Shown: positions 50,976-59,736 of the stretch, piece after piece
Layout: the number at the start of each line of letters is the position of its first letter
Numbering within the stretch: the first letter of the stretch is position 1
From: Bin87 sp965207585
GTDB lineage: Bacteria > Chloroflexota > Dehalococcoidia > Lucifugimonadales > UBA3495
NCBI GenBank assembly: GCA_965207585.1
Contig: CBDBMT010000003.1
Coordinates: forward strand, 3,472,001 to 3,536,000
Length of the DNA stretch: 64,000 bases
Direction of reading: 5' to 3'
Made by a program: the position numbers and the translations under genes
Notes under the pieces: generated by a model
Seen by the model: the letters and a program-made list of their open reading frames with translations, nothing else
Database searches by the model: none
Told to the model about the DNA's origin: nothing

Positions 50976-51758
50976 TTACACCGAAGCGGCCTTGTCGCGC
51001 AGGCGGGTGAACTCGGTGCGGAAACCCTCGGCGAGGGCGCGGCGGTCGGTGCCGTGGAGCACGAAACGGGCGCCCTGCTCAATCCAGTATTCCGAGAGTT
51101 CGGGCGTCTGGTGGTGGACCAGGGTGGGCAGACCCTTGGCTTCGCACTTGTCGATGATGCCCTTGACCGTCGCCTTGTAGATCTCCTGGGCGTAGTCGTC
51201 GGGTACGCCGAGGGAGATGCTCATGTCGTTGGGGCCGACAAAGATGGCGTCGATGTGGGGCACGGCCAAGATGGCGTCCAGGTTGTCTACAGCGGCCTGG
51301 CTCTCGATCCCGATGATGCAGATGTTGTCGCGGTTGCGAGCGGCGAGGTACTCCTGGCTGGCGTCACTGGGGAACGATCCGGACTCGAGGGCCTCTTCGG
51401 CAGCGGCGCCCTTGAGGGGGCGGAACTTGGCGGCCTTGACGACTTCGCGTACCTGGTCGACGGTCTCGCAGTAGGGGGCTAGTACACCTTGGGCGCCGGC
51501 GTCGATGGCCATGGTGACGTAGTGAGAGTCGGGAATGGGGATACGGACGATGGGGACGACGCTGATGGTGCTGAACATCGTCAGGTAGTCGCCCAACTCG
51601 CCGCGGCTGCGGGGGCTGTGCTCGGTGTCGATGATCACGTAGTCGAGGCCAACACCATCCAGGATCGGTATCCAGCGGGGGCTGCGGTTGATGCTGATCA
51701 TGGTGCCGAAGATACGGCCGCCCTGCTGGAGGGTCTGCTTGAGGTCTGCGCCGCTCAT
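50976..51758 (-). CDS. HpcH/HpaI-type aldolase
   Basis: A 260-residue (beta/alpha)8 aldolase with GTMISINRSPRWIPILDGVG, DYVIIDTEHSPRSR, IDAGAQGVLAPYCETVDQV, IGIESQAAVDNLDAIL and VDAIFVGPNDMSISLG. The catalytic and metal residues in DTEHSP, Glu of GIESQ and GPND are present. It cleaves or forms 2-oxo-3-deoxy acids or 2,4-dihydroxyhept-2-ene-dioate types, giving pyruvate. Confidence 0.9.
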   Translation of the reverse strand: MSGADLKQTLQQGGRIFGTMISINRSPRWIPILDGVGLDYVIIDTEHSPRSRGELGDYLTMFSTISVVPIVRIPIPDSHYVTMAIDAGAQGVLAPYCETVDQVREVVKAAKFRPLKGAAAEEALESGSFPSDASQEYLAARNRDNICIIGIESQAAVDNLDAILAVPHIDAIFVGPNDMSISLGVPDDYAQEIYKATVKGIIDKCEAKGLPTLVHHQTPELSEYWIEQGARFVLHGTDRRALAEGFRTEFTRLRDKAASV

Positions 51759-51892
51759 GGGATGGATTGCTCCTTGCGGTTGGGATGTGTCGGGAGTATA
51801 GCATGCAGCAAATCGAGACGATCAGGCGTCGGTCTGGTGTGCTACACTGGGCACGACGAAAAGGAACGATTCAATTGCGCTATCCGAGGTAG

Positions 51893-53032
51893 TTGTTGCG
51901 GAATCAGTATCATTATATCGGCGAGCAGAGTGATTGGGACGCGGTGGCGGAGGAGTTGCGTCAGGCGCCGCGATTGGCGCTGGATACTGAGCGGAACGGC
52001 CGGTTCGCGTACCGGGAGCGGATCTGCCTGATACAGATCGCAGACGGGCGGGGCACGTACCTGTTGGACCCCCTGGCAGTAAAGGATCTCGACGCGTTGG
52101 GCGTCTTGCTTGCTGACGAGGCTGTAGCGATCGTAATGCACGGTTGCGAAGAGGACGTGCGTTACTTCGACCGAGACTTCGGCTTTGAAGTCAGCAACCT
52201 GTTCGACACTGGACTGGCCGCGCGGTTCCTGGGCGTGTCAAGACCCAACCTGGGAGCGGTGCTGGAAGAATTCTGCGGGATGGGAATCGCCAAGGACCCC
52301 AAGCTGCAGGTGTCGCACTGGGGGCTGCGTCCGCTCTCGGGCCCGGCGCTGGAGTATGCCGCCAGCGACGTTCACCATCTGCTGCCGCTGGCCGATGAGT
52401 TGGAGTATCGGCTGGACAAGCTGGGCCGGGTCGGATGGGTCCGCGAAGAGTGCATGCGGATCGAGGCGCTAAGGCATCCGCCGGAGGAACCGCTGGAAAC
52501 GGCGTTCCGGCGGGTGAAAGGATGGGAAACACTCAACCCAAGAGAAGCGGCGGTGCTGCAGGAACTCTACGCGTTCCGAGACGGCAAGGCATGTGCGTGG
52601 GACGTTCCACCGACCCAGGCGGCGAGCAACAGCGACCTCCTGGCAATGGCGCAGTGCGGCGGCAGCCCGCCCAGAGGAGTCGGTGGAATGCTCGCATCCC
52701 GGTGCTTCGGGGAGTTGATGGAGGCTATCGACCGGGGGATGACCGGACCGGAGGCTCCCAAGCCGCCCAGGCCGGATCGCGGTGGCGACCCATGGACGCC
52801 GGAGGGGAGAGAGCGCCTGAAGGCCCTGAAGCAATGGCGGACGAGGTTGAGCGCAGAGCTGGATCTGGCGGTCAGCCACATCTGGCCTACTACCAGCCTG
52901 GAAAGGATCGCCCTGCGGCCGGAGCGCCTGGCGCACGAAATGAGCGGCGGCGACGGCGAGGTGAGGGAGTGGCAGCGCGAAGAGTTTGGGAAAAGTTTGA
53001 GCAAGCTGGTTGGTAACTGGGTCAACGGGTAG
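51893..53032 (+). CDS. rnd: Ribonuclease D-like DEDD exonuclease with HRDC
   Basis: The 379-residue protein starts at TTG with GAGG upstream. ExoI LALDTERNGRFAY, ExoII VMHGCEEDVRYFDRDFG and ExoIII YAASDVHHLLPLADELEY supply the DEDDy catalytic acids. The C-terminal 170 residues fit the HRDC domain (LYAFRDGKACAWDVPPTQ-like). It trims tRNA or structured RNA 3' ends. Confidence 0.9.
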   Translation: MLRNQYHYIGEQSDWDAVAEELRQAPRLALDTERNGRFAYRERICLIQIADGRGTYLLDPLAVKDLDALGVLLADEAVAIVMHGCEEDVRYFDRDFGFEVSNLFDTGLAARFLGVSRPNLGAVLEEFCGMGIAKDPKLQVSHWGLRPLSGPALEYAASDVHHLLPLADELEYRLDKLGRVGWVREECMRIEALRHPPEEPLETAFRRVKGWETLNPREAAVLQELYAFRDGKACAWDVPPTQAASNSDLLAMAQCGGSPPRGVGGMLASRCFGELMEAIDRGMTGPEAPKPPRPDRGGDPWTPEGRERLKALKQWRTRLSAELDLAVSHIWPTTSLERIALRPERLAHEMSGGDGEVREWQREEFGKSLSKLVGNWVNG

Positions 53033-53055
53033 AGGCGACGCACCTGCGGGCTCGA

Positions 53056-53475
53056 ATGGCTAGTGGAAGTTTAGATACCGGGCAACTGTCCGAAGGACTT
53101 GGTGACCGGGGCATCGGCGTTCAGGCCACCGGGTTCGTCGTTGCGGGCTGCATGAGCCTGTTCGTTTTGCAATGGTGGTCAGGGAGCGAGCATTTCCTGT
53201 ACCATGGATTTGAGGTCCTGGTGACCAAGCTTTACTGGGCGTTCATCGTGCCATTGGCCGCCACCTTTGATTGGATGAGAAAGATGTTTGAAAAAGGCAA
53301 AGCCATTCGAGAGGCGAAGAAAGCCGAAATCCTGGCGAAAGTGCGGGAACAGGTGACCGAACAGGTGCGTCGAGAGGAGCACGAGCGCATCAAGGCACAA
53401 CTGGAAAGGGCCGGTGTTTCGCTGGCACCGGAGGTTGCTGCTCAGGTATTCAACACAGGCAGCGACGACGATTAG
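53056..53475 (+). CDS. Membrane protein with coiled-coil tail (139 aa)
   Basis: Two hydrophobic segments (GFVVAGCMSLFVLQ and LVTKLYWAFIVPLAATFDWM) are followed by a long basic/acidic coiled coil (KKAEILAKVREQVTEQVRRE and onward to about 120) and an acidic end. No family recognised. Confidence 0.65.
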   Translation: MASGSLDTGQLSEGLGDRGIGVQATGFVVAGCMSLFVLQWWSGSEHFLYHGFEVLVTKLYWAFIVPLAATFDWMRKMFEKGKAIREAKKAEILAKVREQVTEQVRREEHERIKAQLERAGVSLAPEVAAQVFNTGSDDD

Positions 53476-53544
53476 CGCTTGCTTCGGAGATTGCACCGAC
53501 ATGGCCGGCGCCTAACGGCGTCGGCCAGTTTCCGTCGGATCAGG

Positions 53545-54627
53545 TCAGGCGCCGAAGGTCATCAGTTCTTCGCAGAAGCGGGCGGTGTTGAGGAGGTCGG
53601 GCACGACGACGTATTCGTCGATGGTGTGCATGAGGTTGGTAGACATGCCGACGACCACGCTCTCGATGCCGTGGAGGCGGAATACGTTGCCGTCGGTGCC
53701 GCCGCCGGAGGGACGGATGTCGGGCTGGAGGCCCATGTCGCGCATGACCCGGGTGACGAGCTGTGCTGTCGCCTCGTTGGGATCCAGGCGATACATCTGG
53801 AACATCATTTCCAGGTTCTCGTTGATCTGAGCCTCGGTGTAGCGGCCGCGGATGGTGTTTACGGCGGCGACGAGCTGAATCCGCAAGAGCTCCAGCGACT
53901 CCATGTTCATGCTGCGGAACTCGCCGGACACGGTGGCCTCCGAGGGGACGGCGTTGCGCACGGTGCCGCCGGTAATGGTCCCGACGTTGAAGGTGGTCTC
54001 GTGGTCGATGCGGCCCTGGGGCAGTTCAGCGATGATGTCGCTGGCGATGCGAATGGCAGACAAACCTTTCTCGGGTTCTACGCCGGCGTGGGCGCCCCGG
54101 CCCTTGATGTCGATGTCGAAGGCCATGTAGGTGGGGCTGCCGCCGGTGATGGAGTTCACCGGCCCGTTGCCGTCGAATACCACGGCTTCGGTGCTGGTTA
54201 TCATCGAAAAGTCGAGATTCGACGCGCCCACGAGGCCGATTTCCTCGCCCCGGGTGAGCACCACCTGGACGGGTCTGCGGGGGCGACCGTCCTCATGGAC
54301 GGTTTGGAGCGCCTCGAGGATCGCAGCCACGCCGGCCTTGCAGTCGCCGCCGAGGATAGTGCTGCCGTCGGAGGTGATGCGGTCGCCGATGACCTGCGGC
54401 CGGATGCTGCGGCCGGGGTCTACGGTGTCCATGTGGGCCGACAGCAGGAGGGGATTGTCGCCATCCTCGCGAGCGATGACGTTGCCGTGTTCGTCCCGGG
54501 CGACCTGGAAGCCCAGGTTGGACAGCCGGTCGGAAACGTGGAGAGCAACGTCCCACTCCTCGCCGGACGGGCTGTCGATGCGGACCAAGTCGCAGAAGTC
54601 GTTGATCAATCGTTCCTGGTTAGGCAT
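53545..54627 (-). CDS. M20-family peptidase (PepT-like/M42-like)
   Basis: A 360-residue metallopeptidase with LLLSAHMDTVDPGRSI, ILGGDCKAGVAAILEAL, VVLTRGEEIGLVGASNLDFS and the dimerisation/C-terminal RGAHAGVEPEKGLSA and SGGGTDGNVFRLHGIESVVV. The metal-binding His-x-Asp, Asp, Glu-Glu and Glu/His positions are kept. Releases N-terminal residues from peptides; specificity unknown. Divergent from the GNAT gene. Confidence 0.88.
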   Translation of the reverse strand: MPNQERLINDFCDLVRIDSPSGEEWDVALHVSDRLSNLGFQVARDEHGNVIAREDGDNPLLLSAHMDTVDPGRSIRPQVIGDRITSDGSTILGGDCKAGVAAILEALQTVHEDGRPRRPVQVVLTRGEEIGLVGASNLDFSMITSTEAVVFDGNGPVNSITGGSPTYMAFDIDIKGRGAHAGVEPEKGLSAIRIASDIIAELPQGRIDHETTFNVGTITGGTVRNAVPSEATVSGEFRSMNMESLELLRIQLVAAVNTIRGRYTEAQINENLEMMFQMYRLDPNEATAQLVTRVMRDMGLQPDIRPSGGGTDGNVFRLHGIESVVVGMSTNLMHTIDEYVVVPDLLNTARFCEELMTFGA

Positions 54628-54737
54628 GGCATTCCTCGCTGGTGGGACGGTGCTGTTGGTACCTTTTCCGGTTTTCCTGTGCGCGGCTCCGCGGCTGGGG
54701 ACGGCAAAACCGGGTAAGCGTATGCAGCGCAGTCAGG

Positions 54738-54766
54738 TTGCCTATTATATCGCGGGTAACTAGAAT
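54738..54766 (+). promoter_or_regulatory. Possible promoter of the GNAT gene, leaderless
   Basis: TTGCCT and TAGAAT are separated by 17 bases. ATG 54776 follows only nine bases after the -10 box, so a transcript would have little or no 5' leader. No Shine-Dalgarno is visible. Confidence 0.45.
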
Positions 54767-54775
54767 TATGACGCC

Positions 54776-55234
54776 ATGCCAGGAGAGTTCAGCATACGCC
54801 AAGCCGGGGTCGATGACGGGGAAACCATCGCCAGGTTCAACGCCGCGATGGCGCTGGAATCGGAAGGGATATCGCTGGACCGGGCGACGCTGCGGTCGGG
54901 TGTCGACGCCGCGCTGGTGGACGAAACCAAGGCGTTCTACCTGATAGCGGAGGCTGACGGGAATCCGGTGGGCCAACTGATGGTCACCACGGAATGGAGC
55001 GACTGGCGCAATGGGTGGATCTGGTGGATCCAGTCGGTTTATGTCAAGCCGGAAGCGCGGCGTCAGGGTGTGTACCGGCGGCTGTACGAGCGGCTCACCG
55101 ACATGGCGGGAGCGCGCGATGACATCCGAGGGATGCGGCTGTACGTGATGCGCGAAAACTGGGTGGCAAAGCGGACCTACGAAGCCCTGGGCATGAGCCA
55201 CTCCGAATACGATCTGTACGAAACAGAGCTGTGA
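54776..55234 (+). CDS. GNAT-family N-acetyltransferase
   Basis: The 152-residue protein begins GEFSIRQAGVDDGETIARFN and has the acetyl-CoA loop VYVKPEARRQGVYRRLYERL and the terminal RENWVAKRTYEALGMSHSEY. The fold is complete. Substrate unknown. Confidence 0.88.
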   Translation: MPGEFSIRQAGVDDGETIARFNAAMALESEGISLDRATLRSGVDAALVDETKAFYLIAEADGNPVGQLMVTTEWSDWRNGWIWWIQSVYVKPEARRQGVYRRLYERLTDMAGARDDIRGMRLYVMRENWVAKRTYEALGMSHSEYDLYETEL

Positions 55235-55353
55235 GCCTTCGAAGAGAAGGGCATCATAGAGGTTCGCATACTGCATCGCTCGGCCAGGGCCCGAGAAACA
55301 CCCGGGATGTTTGAGAGTCACGACGAAACAACGACGGCCAACGGGCAGACGAG

Positions 55354-56406
55354 ATGACCACAGGCGGCGATTTACCGACGGAATTCCACTACACGGCGCG
55401 GGGACAACTGGCCCTGAGGGCAGGCCAGCTGCACGCCGCTATCGACGATTTCAACCACGCGCTGGAAATCAACGATGAGTTCGCGCCGGCCTACTACTAT
55501 CGGGGCCTGGCATACCGCAACGGCGGCGACCTGAACCAGGCCATCGCCGACTACACCAGGGCAATCGTCGCCGACCCGGAGTATCCGGTGCCGTACTATG
55601 CCCGGGGCGTCGTAAGGAGGCACCTGGGGTACTACGAGGACGCAATCAGCGACTACTCGGCGGCCATCGAACTGGAGCCGGACGACGCCGATTACTACTA
55701 TGCGCGCGGGGTGGCGCGGATTTCGCTGGGACGCTACGAGGAAGCCATCACGGACTTCCTGGCGTGCGCGCGGATCAACCCGGACCACGCCAATGCCCAA
55801 TACAACCTGGGCATCGCGTACCGGGACACCGGCGACCGGGACACGGCCCTTGCCTACTACAATCGCGCGATCCAACTGAGGCCGGGTGAGCCGGACTACC
55901 GCTACGCCCGGGGCAATCTCTACAGCGACCGTCGCGAGTACGACGCGGCCATCGCGGACTACGATGCAGCCATCGCATTGGTGCCCACGTTTGCCAACGC
56001 GCTCTACAACCGCGGAATTGCCAAGCGCAACCGTGGGGAGCCGACCGACGCCATCGCCGATTTCGACCTGGCGCAGCAGTGCGGCATGGATACGGCGACG
56101 CTGCACCACAACCGGGGAGTGGCGCGGGCTGACCTGGGCGATCACAACGCGGCAATAGCGGAATATGAAATTGCCATCGGAAAGAACGCCGAACTGGCCG
56201 GCGTCTGGCTGTCAATGGGGAACTCAAAGGCAGCATTGGGAGATTTGGCGACGGCCGTTGAAGCCTTCAGCAAGGCGGTGGAACTGAACGACAACCTACC
56301 CGACGCATACCGGGGCCGTGGTCTGGCCAACCGCGCTCTGGGCAACGAGGACGCAGCAGCGGCGGACTTGATGGAGTACGCGCGGCGGACCGGCGGAAGC
56401 GCATGA
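55354..56406 (+). CDS. TPR-repeat protein
   Basis: The 350-residue protein is built of about ten consecutive 34-residue TPR units from residue 8 onward, each of the form A-x-x-D-Y-x-x-A-I-x-x-P-x-x-x-x-A-Y-Y-x-R-G, for example AIADYTRAIVADPEYPVPYY. No signal peptide. A protein-interaction scaffold. It overlaps the next gene by ATGA. Confidence 0.88.
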   Translation: MTTGGDLPTEFHYTARGQLALRAGQLHAAIDDFNHALEINDEFAPAYYYRGLAYRNGGDLNQAIADYTRAIVADPEYPVPYYARGVVRRHLGYYEDAISDYSAAIELEPDDADYYYARGVARISLGRYEEAITDFLACARINPDHANAQYNLGIAYRDTGDRDTALAYYNRAIQLRPGEPDYRYARGNLYSDRREYDAAIADYDAAIALVPTFANALYNRGIAKRNRGEPTDAIADFDLAQQCGMDTATLHHNRGVARADLGDHNAAIAEYEIAIGKNAELAGVWLSMGNSKAALGDLATAVEAFSKAVELNDNLPDAYRGRGLANRALGNEDAAAADLMEYARRTGGSA

Positions 56407-57236
56407 CGGCCGCCGATTCCTGGAAAGGACTGCGAGCCGGAGATCAGATCGGCAACCTGGAGTACGTGGTGGATGAAGCTGCGCTGGCCGAGTACCGGCG
56501 AGCTGTCGGGGCTAGTGGGTGTTTTCCAAACCTGATGGCGGAGGACTGCCGGGCGATGCTGGCCAGGAACGACAGCGGCGAAACGTTGACTGCGGTGTGG
56601 CAGCGGTTCGATTTCATGCGTCCGCCGATCATGGGGAGACGGGTGCAGGTCGGCGGATGGGTGCGAGAAGCGGGAGAGAAATCCGGAAACGTCTGGATAA
56701 GAGCGGCGGCTTTTGCGGTGGACGAGATTGGAACCGAGATCCTGCGGTCGGAAGCTGCCTTTGTCATTGGCCGAGAAGCGGCGCTCCCACCGCAAAGCGC
56801 AGAAACGACAGAGGTCGAACCGGTAACAGCAAACCTGACCCCGAGTCGCGCCGGCGATTACGCTCACCTGGGAGAACTGCGGCTGCCGAATTGGGAGCAA
56901 TTGAATGACTTTCACCGGGTTGCGAACGCGATGGCCGGCATCGACATGGCTCTCGATGGCAACGGGCTGACGGCGATCGCGGCAGGATGGCTGGAAGGTT
57001 TGATGGGGGCCAATTTCGGCCAGGACTTCCGGTGGGGCGGCCGGCTGTCGATTGCCCATCACGCAGCGATGACGCCGGGCATGGAACTGCGCTGCGATGG
57101 CGTGGTGATTGGGCACGACACCGACGCGACGGGCGTGGATACGCGGCAGCTGGTGATGTCGGTTCGGGATGCGGGCGGCTATCGCGTGGCGACGGCAGAG
57201 GCCGTGGTAAAGTCGCCAAGCCCGCGACTGGCTTGA
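56403..57236 (+). CDS. MaoC-like double hot-dog protein
   Basis: A 277-residue protein with two hot-dog-like halves. The first has AVWQRFDFMRPPIMGRRVQVGGWV. The second has DFHRVANAMAGIDMALDGNG and RWGGRLSIAHHAAMTPGMELRCDGVV. The usual hydratase D-x-N-x-x-H-x-D motif is not evident, so enoyl-CoA hydratase activity is uncertain. It overlaps the TPR gene start-to-stop. Confidence 0.65.
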   Translation: MTAADSWKGLRAGDQIGNLEYVVDEAALAEYRRAVGASGCFPNLMAEDCRAMLARNDSGETLTAVWQRFDFMRPPIMGRRVQVGGWVREAGEKSGNVWIRAAAFAVDEIGTEILRSEAAFVIGREAALPPQSAETTEVEPVTANLTPSRAGDYAHLGELRLPNWEQLNDFHRVANAMAGIDMALDGNGLTAIAAGWLEGLMGANFGQDFRWGGRLSIAHHAAMTPGMELRCDGVVIGHDTDATGVDTRQLVMSVRDAGGYRVATAEAVVKSPSPRLA

Positions 57237-57323
57237 TGGCGGGCAATCGGTTCTGAGTTGTCACAGCACCGCCCGCGTCCGCACGGCCCGCGGCAATGAC
57301 ATCGAGAACGCTACGGAGGATTT

Positions 57324-58070
57324 ATGCAGCAACGTGAGTCGCCCAACGTGCCCGTGCCGGAGGACTGGCAGACGGGTCTGGCGATTGTGGCCCACCCGGA
57401 CGACCTGGAGTACGGAGGCGCGGCGGCGATCGCCAAGTGGACTGCGCAAGGGAAGCGCATCACGTACGTGATGGTGAGCCGGGGCGAGGCCGGAATCGAC
57501 GGGATGAACCCGTCGGAGGTGGCGCGGCTGCGGTCGCAGGAAGAGATCAACGCGGCGCGAGTCGTGGGAGTGGACACCGTGGAGTTCCTGGACCACACGG
57601 ATGGAGTGATTGAGTACGGTCTGCCGCTGCGGCGCGATCTGAGCCGAATGATCCGCAAGCACCGTCCGGACGTGGTGATCACCATCAACCATCACCTTCA
57701 GTTTTTCAGTGGTCACCTGAACATGGCGGACCACCGGTGGGTGGGGCTGGCAGTGTTCGACGCGGCGCGGGACGCGGGAAACCGCTGGATATTTCCGGAG
57801 CTGCTGGAGGAAGGAACCGAACCGTGGAACGAGGTCCGGTTCGTTGCGGTGTTCGGGGCAACGGTCCCGACGCACGCGGTGGACGTATCGGAACACTGGG
57901 AGACTGGTCTGGCGTCGCTGCGGGAACACCAGGTGTACCTGGATAACCTGGGCGACGTGGGGAACAGCCCCTTCGAGTTCCTGACGGCGCACGCGCGCGA
58001 AGCGGGAGCCGGGTTCGGATGCCGCTACGCCGCCTACGCGGAACTGGTGCTGATCAACGAGCCGTTCTAA
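57324..58070 (+). CDS. PIG-L/LmbE-family deacetylase
   Basis: The 248-residue protein carries IVAHPDDLEYGGAAAIAKW (zinc ligands His-Asp-Asp), SRGEAGIDGMNPSEVARLRSQEEINAARVVGV and HRPDVVITINHHLQFFSGHLN with further His ligands, as in N-acetylglucosamine deacetylases of the LmbE group. Substrate unknown. GGAGG precedes the ATG. Confidence 0.9.
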   Translation: MQQRESPNVPVPEDWQTGLAIVAHPDDLEYGGAAAIAKWTAQGKRITYVMVSRGEAGIDGMNPSEVARLRSQEEINAARVVGVDTVEFLDHTDGVIEYGLPLRRDLSRMIRKHRPDVVITINHHLQFFSGHLNMADHRWVGLAVFDAARDAGNRWIFPELLEEGTEPWNEVRFVAVFGATVPTHAVDVSEHWETGLASLREHQVYLDNLGDVGNSPFEFLTAHAREAGAGFGCRYAAYAELVLINEPF

Positions 58071-58100
58071 GGCCGTTGCCCCTGGACGCTCACGGACTGG

Positions 58101-58118
58101 CATGGATGAACAGGATGG
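58101..58118. repeat. GGATGAACAGGATGG-type interspersed repeat
   Basis: CATGGATGAACAGGATGG lies before tenA. Related copies occur at 27381 and 50829. Confidence 0.45.
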
Positions 58119-58134
58119 AAAGGGAGCACAGAGC

Positions 58135-58788
58135 ATGGCAGGATTCAGCGAACAATTGCGGGCAGAGGCGGAACCGATTTGGCGGGCGATATTCCGGCAC
58201 CCGTTCCTGAGAGAGATAAAGGAGGGAACGCTGCCCCTGGAAACCTTCCAGTACTACCTGGGGCAGGATTATCACTACCTGGAAGGGTTCGGCCGGGCCG
58301 TGGCAATGACACTGGCCAAGGCTCCGGACGCCGAACTGCTGCAGGACCTGGCGCACCGGGTGATGACCCCCGTGGAGCGGCCGCTGCACCATCAGTTGAT
58401 TGAAGCAGCGGGGCTGACCATGGAGCAAGTTGAGGGAGCCAGCAGGTCGCCGACGAACACCGCTTACGTCAACCACATGCTGGTGACGGCGGCGATGCAC
58501 GGGCTGGGTCCTACGGCGGCGGCGCTGCTGCCGTGTCCGTGGACGTATCACCTGCTGAAGGATGAAGTGGGTCAGTCGGAACACCCGCTTTACGGGCAAT
58601 GGACGCGGTTCTACGTCGAGGGGTTCCTGCAATCCAGCGTGGACGCCTGGACCGGGTTTGTGGACGAGATGGCGGAGCGGGTCGGCGAGCAGGAACGGGA
58701 GGCGATGCGTTACGCCTTCATGGCGAGCAGCCGGTACGAGTACATGTTCTGGGACGCCGCGTACCGACGCGAGGATTGGGCGGTATAA
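58135..58788 (+). CDS. tenA: TenA-family thiaminase/aminopyrimidine hydrolase
   Basis: A 217-residue helical protein with IFRHPFLREIKEGTLPLETF, YYLGQDYHYLEGFGRAVAM and the nucleophile region LLPCPWTYHLL, in which the Cys is the catalytic residue, and the final YEYMFWDAAYRREDW. It salvages the thiamine pyrimidine. ATG 58135 is chosen as the family start; the longer frame runs through a repeat. Fits a genome with many TPP enzymes. Confidence 0.9.
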   Translation: MAGFSEQLRAEAEPIWRAIFRHPFLREIKEGTLPLETFQYYLGQDYHYLEGFGRAVAMTLAKAPDAELLQDLAHRVMTPVERPLHHQLIEAAGLTMEQVEGASRSPTNTAYVNHMLVTAAMHGLGPTAAALLPCPWTYHLLKDEVGQSEHPLYGQWTRFYVEGFLQSSVDAWTGFVDEMAERVGEQEREAMRYAFMASSRYEYMFWDAAYRREDWAV

Positions 58789-58850
58789 ATTTTGGAAACG
58801 CGGCGCGCGGCGTATCCACAGAGACTGCGAAGACGAAATCGGAGGGCTAC

Positions 58851-59648
58851 ATGCCATACGCAGACATCAACGGGACGCAGATGTTTTACGAGAGCCACGG
58901 CGAAGGGCCAGCGCTGGTGTTCGCCCACGGACGGGGCGGCAGCCATCTCAGCTGGTGGCGACAGGTGCCGGTATTCCAACGAGATTACCGATGCGTGACC
59001 TTCGACCACCGGGGATGGGGACTGACGCCCAGCTCCGGCGGGGAACCGGAACCGGCCACATTCGTCGCTGATCTGGAGGCATTGCTGGACCACTTGGGGA
59101 TCGGCCAGGCGACGCTGGTTGCGCAGTCCATGGGTGGCGTGACGAGCCTGGGGTTCGCGCTGGCGCATCCGGAGCGAGTGACCGGGTTGGTGCTAGCAGA
59201 CGCCACGGGCGGGATCGGCGACCCCTCGGTGGTATCGCTGCTGGAGAACGTGCATCCGCCGGATGATCCGCTGCGACGGGCGCTGAGCGACGGGTTCATC
59301 GACGGCGAGCCGGAACTCACGTTTCTGTTCGGATCTATCGGCAGGATGAACCCGCCCATGCCGCTGAGCATCGTATCCGGGTTGTTCCGCAACCCGGCGG
59401 GGCCGCAAGCGGCGGATCTGGCTGGCTTCGCAGTGCCGACGCTGCTGGTGGTGGGAGAGGAAGACCGGATCTTTCCGCCAAACGTGATCGAGGCGGCGCA
59501 CCGCCTGATACCGGGGAGCCGGCTGGAGGTGGTCGCCGGGGCGGCGCATTCGACCCACTACGAGCAGGCGGAAATCTTCAACGGATTGCTGGCCGGGTTC
59601 CTGGCAGAGATCGGCGCAGGGACGTTAGGTGTCGCGGCGGACAACTGA
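58851..59648 (+). CDS. Alpha/beta hydrolase
   Basis: About 265 residues. ALVFAHGRGGSHLSWW holds the oxyanion site, VAQSMGGVTSLGFAL the nucleophile, VVGEEDRIFPP the acid and GAAHSTHYE the histidine. GGAGGG lies just before the ATG. Substrate unknown. Confidence 0.92.
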   Translation: MPYADINGTQMFYESHGEGPALVFAHGRGGSHLSWWRQVPVFQRDYRCVTFDHRGWGLTPSSGGEPEPATFVADLEALLDHLGIGQATLVAQSMGGVTSLGFALAHPERVTGLVLADATGGIGDPSVVSLLENVHPPDDPLRRALSDGFIDGEPELTFLFGSIGRMNPPMPLSIVSGLFRNPAGPQAADLAGFAVPTLLVVGEEDRIFPPNVIEAAHRLIPGSRLEVVAGAAHSTHYEQAEIFNGLLAGFLAEIGAGTLGVAADN

Positions 59649-59678
59649 CGGACCAATCCGATAACGTGGCACAAAAAT

Positions 59679-59704
59679 CAGGGGCGGATGATCATCCGCC
59701 CCTG
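59679..59704. terminator. Bidirectional terminator between convergent genes
   Basis: Eleven perfect pairs (CAGGGGCGGAT with ATCCGCCCCTG, loop GATC). The minus-strand side is followed by ATTTTTGTG. It separates the hydrolase from the hydroxyacid oxidase. Confidence 0.78.
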
Positions 59705-59736
59705 GGCATTTCCGACGAAGTTCGCAGAGCAAACGA

